In this document: in pieces, positions 1 to 3,748 of the stretch | Position numbering within the stretch: position 1 is the stretch's first letter | Layout: each line of letters starts with the position of its first letter | Source of the DNA: Chloroflexota bacterium | GTDB lineage: Bacteria > Chloroflexota > Dormibacteria > Dormibacterales > Dormibacteraceae | NCBI GenBank assembly: GCA_005880755.1 | Contig: VBGV01000078.1 | Coordinates: 1-5,930, forward strand | Direction of reading: 5' to 3' | Length of the DNA stretch: 5,930 nt | Notes under the pieces: generated by a model | Told to the model about the DNA's origin: nothing | The model's database searches: none | What the model saw: only the letters and a program-made list of their open reading frames with translations | Translations under genes and position numbers: made by a program

Positions 1-2
1 CG

Positions 3-272
3 GGACAGGAGGCAGTCGTCCTCTGCACGATCGAAGCGGTTCGCCTTGGGTGCAAAGGCGGCAGCGAGGGCGTCGAGGCGACCGGGCTGCCCAAGCTCCA
101 CGATCTCATGACTGAGTTCATCGCCAATCAGGGCAAGGTGTGGCTCTGCGGGGCCTGTGCCAAGCCGCGGGGCATCACCCCAGAGCAGCTCGCCGACGGC
201 GTGAGCATCGTCGGGGCCGCCAAGATAGTGGAAGAGATCGTCGCCGGTGCCAAGTCGGTCGCCTTCGCCTGA
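3..272 (+). CDS. DsrE-family protein, 3' part (5' end outside window)
   Basis: The last 89 codons of an open frame run in from the window edge and stop at TGA 270-272; the frame has no internal stop. The visible protein has an alpha/beta pattern typical of the DsrE/DsrF/TusD fold. A beta-strand leads into W-L-C-G-A-C-A-K-P-R-G-I-T (visible residues 47-59), which is the conserved cysteine region of actinobacterial DsrE-like proteins, followed by a closing helix and an Ala/Val-rich end. The CGAC forms a C-x-x-C pair (visible C49 and C52), with two more cysteines at C8 and C17. Family members are small cytoplasmic proteins that carry persulfide sulfur or have uncharacterised redox roles, often called predicted peroxiredoxins; no specific role can be assigned here. 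The downstream neighbour is a ruined rhodanese/MBL gene, another sulfur-transfer or persulfide family, so an ancestral sulfur-handling operon is likely. The missing N-terminus is probably only about 30-40 residues. Confidence 0.8.
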   Translation, partial: GQEAVVLCTIEAVRLGCKGGSEGVEATGLPKLHDLMTEFIANQGKVWLCGACAKPRGITPEQLADGVSIVGAAKIVEEIVAGAKSVAFA

Positions 273-299
273 CGCGAACGACACCTTAGCGAGACTCCT

Positions 300-307
300 G
301 GAGGAGG
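300..307 (+). promoter_or_regulatory. Strong Shine-Dalgarno site of the decayed gene
   Basis: GGAGGAGG lies 6 nt before ATG 314. It is one of the two best ribosome binding sites in the window, yet the reading frame it serves is broken within about 8 codons. It shows that 314 was a genuine start and that the following pseudogene is a former real gene. Confidence 0.75.
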
Positions 308-504
308 CGCAACATGACTGCTGAACGCATCTCCGCTCGCCGAACTTCAGGAGCTCCTCGCTGCAGAGCGGCCAGTCACTGTTCTCGACGTCCGGACTGC
401 TCGGTCGGCTCGGACCCTTGGCGGAGTTGAACCTGCCTCCGGGACCCGTCGTCACAGTGTGTGGAGCTCCTCGGACCGCCGCAGCAATCGCCAGGAGCTG
501 GCAT

Positions 505-518
505 CGCGCGCGCGCGCG
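505..518. repeat. (CG)7 dinucleotide run
   Basis: Seven uninterrupted CG units lie inside the pseudogene scar, just after the recognisable rhodanese segment ends. Alternating CG tracts are prone to slippage and can adopt left-handed DNA. Here the run coincides with the point where homology to the rhodanese domain is lost. Confidence 0.85.
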
Positions 519-524
519 TGTCTA

Positions 525-558
525 CTTCATATGTCGGTCAGCTTCATATGTCGGTCAG
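525..558 (+). repeat. Perfect 17-bp tandem duplication
   Basis: CTTCATATGTCGGTCAG occurs at 525-541 and again, directly abutting, at 542-558 with no mismatch. Each unit contains the palindrome CATATG. Seventeen is not a multiple of three, so the duplication itself shifts the frame. It lies between the rhodanese and MBL fragments of the pseudogene, in sequence that matches neither domain. It is most simply read as a recent slippage or end-joining duplication at a deletion junction. Confidence 0.9.
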
Positions 559-682
559 CCGTCTCCTGCAGCTGCCCGAGGCGACAGAGGTGTTTCCCGG
601 CCACGTCTCGGCGGCAATACCGTCCCCAGCGTGTTGGGGGCGGGAGCCAACCGCTGCGCTGTCGCCTGAGGCCAACCGGCGC

Positions 683-1921
683 ATGAAGGCATCACACGCG
701 ATCCGACTGGGCCTGCGTGCGAACTGGCAACAGTTCGCACTCTTGGTGGCGATCAATGCGTTCGTCGGCGGGGTGGTGGGAGTCGAGCGGTCGACCCTGG
801 CACCGCTCGCCGAGAATGACTTTCACCTCGCCAGCAGCGCAGCGATCCTCTCCTTCCTGATCAGCTTCGGCTTGGTCAAAGCCGCCAGCAATTTCATCGC
901 CGGCGGGCTCGCTGATCGGTTCGGCCGGCGGACCGTACTGCTGGTGGGTTGGATGGCGGCCTTACCCGTTCCTCCGCTGATCATTTTCGCGCCCTCTTGG
1001 GGCTGGGTCGTGTTTGCGAACGTGTTGCTCGGGCTCAATCAGGGCCTTGCTTGGTCGACCACAGTCAACATGAAGATCGACCTCGTCGGACCTCGGCGAC
1101 GTGGGTTTGCCCTCGGCCTGAACGAAGCGTTCGGCTACCTGGCCGTATCGGCAGCTGCCGCGGTTGCCGGATACCTTGCCGCGAGCTACGGCATTCGACC
1201 CGGTCCTTACCTGCTGGCAGAGGCTCTCGTCATCTGCGGCCTGCTGCTCTCCCTGTTCACGCACGACACCACGGGCCATGTAGAGCTCGAATCCGGCGGT
1301 GCGGAGCGAACACGATCGCTGGTCAAGCTCGCAACCGAGGTCAGCTTCCGTGACCGCACGATGTCGAGCGCTTGCCAGGCCGGCCTCGTCAATAACGTCA
1401 ACGACGGCATGGCCTGGGCGCTATTACCGCTTTTCTTCACCGCGCATGGACTCGGGCTGCGCGAGATCGGGCTGCTGGCGTCAGCTTACCCGGCTGTTTG
1501 GGGAGCCGGCCAACTCGGCACCGGCTGGATGAGCGACCAGGTCGGGCGCAAGACCCTGATTGTTGCCGGGATGCTGCTCCAGTCCATCGCTATCGCTGGA
1601 TTTGTGATCATGCCTGGTCTTACCTGGTGGATTGCGGAGAGCGTGTTGCTTGGCGCTGGCACCGCCCTTGTTTATCCAACTTTGATCGCGGTAATAGGCG
1701 ATGCTGCTCGAGCCCCCGACAGAGCGACGTCAGTCGGCGTCTACCGGTTCTGGCGCGATACCGGATACGCTGCTGGGGCGATCGTTGCCGGCGTCATCGC
1801 CGACGCCGCAGGGTTTCCCGCCGCGATCATCACAGTTGCCTGCCTTACAGGGTTATCGGGGCTCGTGGTCGCAGTGCGCATGCGCGAAACGTTGCCGCGG
1901 AGAATTCATGTGTTGCGCTAG
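683..1921 (+). CDS. Major facilitator superfamily transporter (12 TM)
   Basis: This is a 412-residue integral membrane protein of normal MFS length, with two six-helix halves. Loop 2-3 carries MFS motif A as G-G-L-A-D-R-F-G-R-R (residues 74-83). The matching loop of the second half reads G-W-M-S-D-Q-V-G-R-K (281-290). A polar central loop (about 195-225) joins the halves, and the C-terminus is short and basic. ATG 683 is chosen because the protein from here starts with the short basic N-tail that precedes TM1. The same frame stays open back to 461, but those 74 codons encode leftover MBL sequence and are not transporter. Only a weak TGAGG (666-670 region) serves as ribosome site, and the start lies 13 nt after the stop of the dead gene, so it was probably translated as the last gene of a DsrE-rhodanese/MBL-MFS operon. 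The substrate cannot be told: sulfur compounds are suggested by the old operon and metal or drug efflux by the downstream genes, but neither is proven. Confidence 0.88.
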   Translation: MKASHAIRLGLRANWQQFALLVAINAFVGGVVGVERSTLAPLAENDFHLASSAAILSFLISFGLVKAASNFIAGGLADRFGRRTVLLVGWMAALPVPPLIIFAPSWGWVVFANVLLGLNQGLAWSTTVNMKIDLVGPRRRGFALGLNEAFGYLAVSAAAAVAGYLAASYGIRPGPYLLAEALVICGLLLSLFTHDTTGHVELESGGAERTRSLVKLATEVSFRDRTMSSACQAGLVNNVNDGMAWALLPLFFTAHGLGLREIGLLASAYPAVWGAGQLGTGWMSDQVGRKTLIVAGMLLQSIAIAGFVIMPGLTWWIAESVLLGAGTALVYPTLIAVIGDAARAPDRATSVGVYRFWRDTGYAAGAIVAGVIADAAGFPAAIITVACLTGLSGLVVAVRMRETLPRRIHVLR

Positions 1922-2080
1922 ATGCATCAGGATCTCATGTCGGTCGGGGATGACGCTAAGGCCGCCGGACCCGACGACCTCTCGGGTGGCATTGCGGCGT
2001 ATCCGTCCGGCGCCGGCCAGCAGATCCACCAAATTCGAGACCGACTCGAGTCTGACTCCGCTGTGCTGCGCGAGCCGGGC
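1922..2080. other. Convergent intergenic gap with inverted repeats
   Basis: This 159-bp gap lies between the end of the transporter gene and the end of the minus-strand repressor gene. It holds ACCCGA (1969-1974) pairing with TCGGGT (1982-1987) around a 7-nt loop, flanked by GCCGC (1961-1965) and GCGGC (1994-1998), which could extend the stem across internal loops. The palindrome CCGGCGCCGG lies at 2007-2016. No T-run follows on either strand, so a standard intrinsic terminator cannot be claimed, although a structure stopping both converging transcripts is plausible. No convincing gene is present. Confidence 0.4.
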
Positions 2081-2446
2081 TCATACCCAGTCCGGGCCGA
2101 TGCGAGTGCACGTCGCCAGGCGCTCAGCGATCGGCTCCAAGGCGACGTCGGCCTCGTCAACGATCCGATCCAAGCCGCGCAAGGCAAGGCGGTAGATCAT
2201 CTCTTTGCCGCGGCGTTCGGTGTCGACGAAACCGCAGTGCCGCAGGCAGGCAAGGTGGGTGCTGACCCTGGGCTGAGGTTGGCCCACCGCGCTCACCAGC
2301 TCACCAACAGTGCGTTCCTGATCCTCGAGCAGTTCCAGTATGTGGAGCCGGGTCGGATCTCCCAGAACGCGAAAGAAGCGTGCCGCGGCGGCGCGGTCGG
2401 TTGGAGCTAGAATCGTGGAATACATATCTGGAAAGCAGGATAACAT
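2081..2446 (-). CDS. merR: ArsR/SmtB-family metal-responsive repressor, likely the mercury regulator
   Basis: The 121-residue protein has a winged helix-turn-helix. F-R-V-L-G-D-P-T-R-L-H-I-L-E-L-L (25-40) opens the domain, V-G-E-L-V-S-A-V-G-Q-P-Q-P-R-V-S-T-H-L (47-65) is the HTH, and the recognition helix runs into H-L-A-C-L-R-H-C (C67, C71). R-R-G-K-E-M-I-Y-R-L (78-87) is the beta wing. C67 and C71 together with C113 near the C-terminus reproduce the two-plus-one cysteine arrangement of mycobacterial CmtR (C57, C61, C102 by established knowledge), so soft-metal sensing is expected. Actinobacterial mer clusters such as that of Streptomyces lividans use an ArsR-type protein called MerR, and divergence from merB argues for the same role here. 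In this family metal binding releases the protein from operator DNA. ATG 2446 lacks a ribosome site. The alternative ATG 2425 (M8, 114 aa) is equally credible and would sit just behind a TATCCT box. Cd/Pb sensing is the main alternative. Confidence 0.85.
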   Translation of the reverse strand: MLSCFPDMYSTILAPTDRAAAARFFRVLGDPTRLHILELLEDQERTVGELVSAVGQPQPRVSTHLACLRHCGFVDTERRGKEMIYRLALRGLDRIVDEADVALEPIAERLATCTRIGPDWV

Positions 2447-2449
2447 ATC
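2422..2449. promoter_or_regulatory. Probable operator/promoter between merR and merB (two ACATATC boxes)
   Basis: ACATATC occurs at 2422-2428 and 2443-2449, exactly 21 bp apart (two helical turns), in the only AT-rich stretch between the divergent genes. On the minus strand TATCCT (2442 to 2437) could be the -10 box for a repressor transcript starting at ATG 2425. On the plus strand TAGAAT (2408-2413) or TACATA (2421-2426) are possible -10 boxes for merB, but no good -35 stands out. ArsR-family operators usually overlap the promoter as inverted AT-rich repeats, so the direct-repeat arrangement is a departure. Assignment as the repressor's binding site is inference. Confidence 0.5.
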
Positions 2450-2485
2450 GAGTCGCCCGAGGTGGCGATCGGAAATGTCAGACCC

Positions 2486-2493
2486 GGGAGGAG
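2486..2493 (+). promoter_or_regulatory. Shine-Dalgarno site fixing the merB start
   Basis: GGGAGGAG ends 6 nt before ATG 2500. The open frame continues upstream to 2380, but that part lies in the repressor gene and has no comparable site, so 2500 is the start. Confidence 0.8.
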
Positions 2494-2499
2494 AGCGAG

Positions 2500-3195
2500 A
2501 TGAAGAGGCGAGAGGAGACCGAGATACCCAAAGATGTCTCGTTGGATGATGTAGCGGAGGCGATCAAGGCAGCTATGCCGGTCTTGGACGAAACCGATCA
2601 GCACATTGCAACCGCCGTCCATCGCCTGATGAGCAGCGGTGCGCCGGTTGAGCCGGCAGCGATTGCCAAGGCGGTCGGCGGCGTCTCACTGGAGCGCGTG
2701 AACGAGAGACTGAACAGGTGGCCCGGGGTGTTCAGGGACGACATGGGACGAGTGGTCGGCTTCTGGGGCCACGCTATCCACAAACTGGAGCCGGAGTACC
2801 GTCTCGTGGCCGCCGGCAACACCACCTACGCTTGGTGCGCTCTAGACACGCTCTTCATTCCGGGCATCATCGGCAATGAGGTCCGCGTGGAGGCATCCGA
2901 CCCAGTAAGCGGTGAGCCGGTGGCACTCGTGGTCGATCGCGATGGTGCTCGCGACGTGACGCCGGCGGGCGCATTGGTGTCGATGGTCATTCCAGATGGT
3001 CCTTTTGGCTACGACGTGATCGAAAGTTTCTGCCACCGTGTCCTTTTCTTTGCCTCTCACAAGACTGGCGACAGGTGGATTGCCGCCCACGAAGGCACGA
3101 CCTTGCTGCCAGTTGACCAGGCATTTGAGGTCGGACGCGTGCTGACTGAGCGTGTCGCCCCCAATATGTTTGGCACGAAATCAGGCAGTCGATGA
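2500..3195 (+). CDS. merB: Organomercurial (alkylmercury) lyase MerB
   Basis: MerB is a cytoplasmic enzyme that protonolyses the carbon-mercury bond of compounds such as methyl- or phenylmercury, releasing Hg(II) and the hydrocarbon. The 231-residue protein matches the family along its length. A helical N-terminal winged-helix-like domain (about 15-85, with V-N-E-R-L-N-R-W-P-G-V-F-R-D) precedes the core. The core contains T-T-Y-A-W-C-A-L-D-T-L-F, giving catalytic C113 and D116 (C96 and D99 in the plasmid R831b enzyme). The second catalytic cysteine is C178 in E-S-F-C-H-R-V-L-F-F-A-S (C159 in R831b). All three catalytic residues are therefore present and the enzyme should be active. It is slightly longer than the 212-residue plasmid enzyme, mainly at the N-terminus. 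It diverges from the ArsR-type repressor across 53 bp and is followed by a thioredoxin-like gene 85 bp downstream. No merA is in the window, so reduction of released Hg(II) must rely on a gene elsewhere or outside this window. Confidence 0.94.
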   Translation: MKRREETEIPKDVSLDDVAEAIKAAMPVLDETDQHIATAVHRLMSSGAPVEPAAIAKAVGGVSLERVNERLNRWPGVFRDDMGRVVGFWGHAIHKLEPEYRLVAAGNTTYAWCALDTLFIPGIIGNEVRVEASDPVSGEPVALVVDRDGARDVTPAGALVSMVIPDGPFGYDVIESFCHRVLFFASHKTGDRWIAAHEGTTLLPVDQAFEVGRVLTERVAPNMFGTKSGSR

Positions 3196-3199
3196 AAGA

Positions 3200-3242
3200 C
3201 CAATTCGAACCTGGAATTGGCTCCGCCGGCGACCGCCGTCGC
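3200..3242 (+). other. Hairpins between merB and the thioredoxin-like gene
   Basis: Starting 4 nt after the merB stop, CCAATTC (3200-3206) pairs perfectly with GAATTGG (3214-3220) around a 7-nt loop. A second stem, GCGAC (3229-3233) with GTCGC (3238-3242), follows with a 4-nt loop. There is no T-run behind either stem, so these look more like mRNA-stabilising or processing elements within one transcript than terminators. Partial attenuation cannot be excluded. Confidence 0.45.
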
Positions 3243-3267
3243 ATATCAGTTTCAAGACAAACGCGTT

Positions 3268-3273
3268 GTGGAG
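3268..3273 (+). promoter_or_regulatory. Ribosome binding site of the thioredoxin-like gene
   Basis: GTGGAG lies 7 nt upstream of ATG 3281 and selects this start over the longer open frame reaching back into merB. Confidence 0.6.
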
Positions 3274-3280
3274 ATTACGC

Positions 3281-3586
3281 ATGAAGATCACGATTCAGTA
3301 CTTCGATGGGTGCCCGCATTGGAAGCTTGCGGACGAGCGGGTCCGGCACGTACTTCGAGATTTCTCCAGTGATGACGTGACGCTCGAGTACCAGCTCATC
3401 GACTCTCCAGAGACTGCTGATCAACTCGGCTTCCACGGCTCGCCAACAATCCTCATCGACGGATGGGATCCCTTTATCACCGGCGTTGAGCAGGTCGGTA
3501 TGAGCTGCCGCGTCTTTAGAACTAAAGACGGGATTCGTGGCGCGCCGACGGAAGCTGAGCTGCGCAAGCTTCTCCTGAATAGCTAG
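3281..3586 (+). CDS. Small thioredoxin-fold protein linked to merB
   Basis: The 101-residue protein begins with beta-strand K-I-T-I-Q-Y-F-D-G followed by C-P-H-W (11-14), the position of the thioredoxin C-x-x-C, but only the first cysteine is kept (monothiol, W at the fourth place). G-S-P-T-I-L-I-D-G (53-61) supplies the cis-proline loop (P55) characteristic of the fold, and L-L-L-N-S ends a final helix. A second cysteine, C76 in G-M-S-C-R-V-F, is the only other thiol, so a disulfide or bidentate Hg site would have to use C11 and C76. The length is that of a single glutaredoxin-like domain, with no signal peptide or membrane segment, so it is cytoplasmic. From memory, similar proteins occur beside actinobacterial merB genes and are annotated variously as thioredoxin family or alkylmercury lyase. 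The enzymatic role is unknown; mercury or thiol transfer to or from MerB is an inference from position. It is not MerB itself, since it lacks the W-C-A-L-D motif. Confidence 0.82.
   Translation: MKITIQYFDGCPHWKLADERVRHVLRDFSSDDVTLEYQLIDSPETADQLGFHGSPTILIDGWDPFITGVEQVGMSCRVFRTKDGIRGAPTEAELRKLLLNS
3511..3530. repeat. Perfect inverted repeat inside the thioredoxin-like gene
   Basis: CGTCTTTAG (3511-3519) and CTAAAGACG (3522-3530) form a perfect 9-bp inverted repeat around AA, near the 3' end of the coding region (codons for R-V-F-R-T-K-D). It is AT-richer than its surroundings. The 2-nt gap suits a protein-binding palindrome better than an RNA hairpin. Function unknown. Confidence 0.6.
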
Positions 3587-3744
3587 TGCAATTCGCCTGC
3601 TCCGCGGTCCGACGGGGATGAGGTCGGTCGCTGATCGGTCCTCGCGAAGGGTCAGCTGGCTCAGACCGCGATGTTCGCGCTGACCGTGGTGCACATGAGC
3701 GCCTCCCGACCCGTCATCCGCATGGGCTCAGGATCTGTGTCGCG
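3587..3744 (+). promoter_or_regulatory. Structured 5' leader region upstream of rph
   Basis: This 158-bp gap contains several potential stems: CCGAC (3609-3613) with GTCGG (3623-3627), GGTCAGC (3650-3656) with GCTGACC (3679-3685), and CGCGA (3667-3671) with TCGCG (3675-3679), the last two sharing base 3679 at their edge. TCGGTC is repeated at 3624-3629 and 3635-3640. I see no clear -35/-10 pair, no T-run terminator, and no match to the 19-bp rifamycin-associated element known upstream of Streptomyces rifamycin-inactivation genes. It may hold the promoter and a regulatory leader of rph. Confidence 0.4.
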
Positions 3745-3748
3745 ATGA
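3671..3748 (+). CDS. Possible 25-codon upstream ORF overlapping the rph start
   Basis: ATG 3671 opens a 25-residue frame (begins M-F-A-L-T-V-V-H-M) whose TGA at 3746-3748 overlaps the rph ATG at 3745 as ATGA, the usual arrangement for translational coupling. A second in-frame ATG lies at 3695. No strong ribosome site precedes 3671 and the start codon lies in a potential stem, so expression is uncertain. The peptide resembles nothing I recognise. It could be a leader peptide controlling rph, or chance. Confidence 0.25.
   Translation: MFALTVVHMSASRPVIRMGSGSVSR

Larger units (their letters stand above)
314..669 (+). pseudogene. Decayed rhodanese + MBL-fold hydrolase gene (frameshifts, internal deletions)
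   Basis: Fragments of one protein appear in order but in three frames. The frame from ATG 314 reads MTAERIS, then shifts near 335 into the frame that reads LAELQELLAAERPVTVLDVRT, a typical rhodanese N-terminus. After about 395 the third frame takes over at 412-490 with LAELNLPPGPVVTVCGAPRTAAAIA; this holds the rhodanese active-site loop (C at codon 460-462, C-G-A-P-R-T where C-G-A-G-R-T is usual). Most of the middle of the rhodanese domain between these blocks is absent. From 563 another frame reads LLQLPEATEVFPGHVS, the T-E-V-F-P-G-H segment late in MBL-fold hydrolases; the zinc motif H-x-H-x-D-H and the rest of that domain are missing. A last piece reads LGAGANRCAVA and stops at 669, resembling the C-terminus I recall for such proteins. 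Roughly 350 codons are expected (family knowledge), against about 118 here. Intact relatives act on persulfide or thiosulfate sulfur. The remnant lies between DsrE and the transporter on the same strand. Confidence 0.8.

Noticed and set aside
525..558. CRISPR-like or attachment-site repeat
   Set aside because: There are only two copies, directly abutting with no spacer and no integrase or cas gene nearby; a simple tandem duplication explains it.
1961..2016. Intrinsic terminator between the transporter and repressor genes
   Set aside because: Inverted repeats are present but no T-run follows on either strand, so it is listed only as a gap with inverted repeats.
1922..2410. Plus-strand 162-codon frame after the transporter
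   Set aside because: It runs antisense through the ArsR-family gene, whose domain and cysteine motifs are clear; the plus-strand translation resembles nothing.
3587..3744. Rifamycin-associated element (19-bp inverted repeat) upstream of rph
   Set aside because: I looked for the GGGGCTTGC/GCAAGGCCC type repeat and found no acceptable match.
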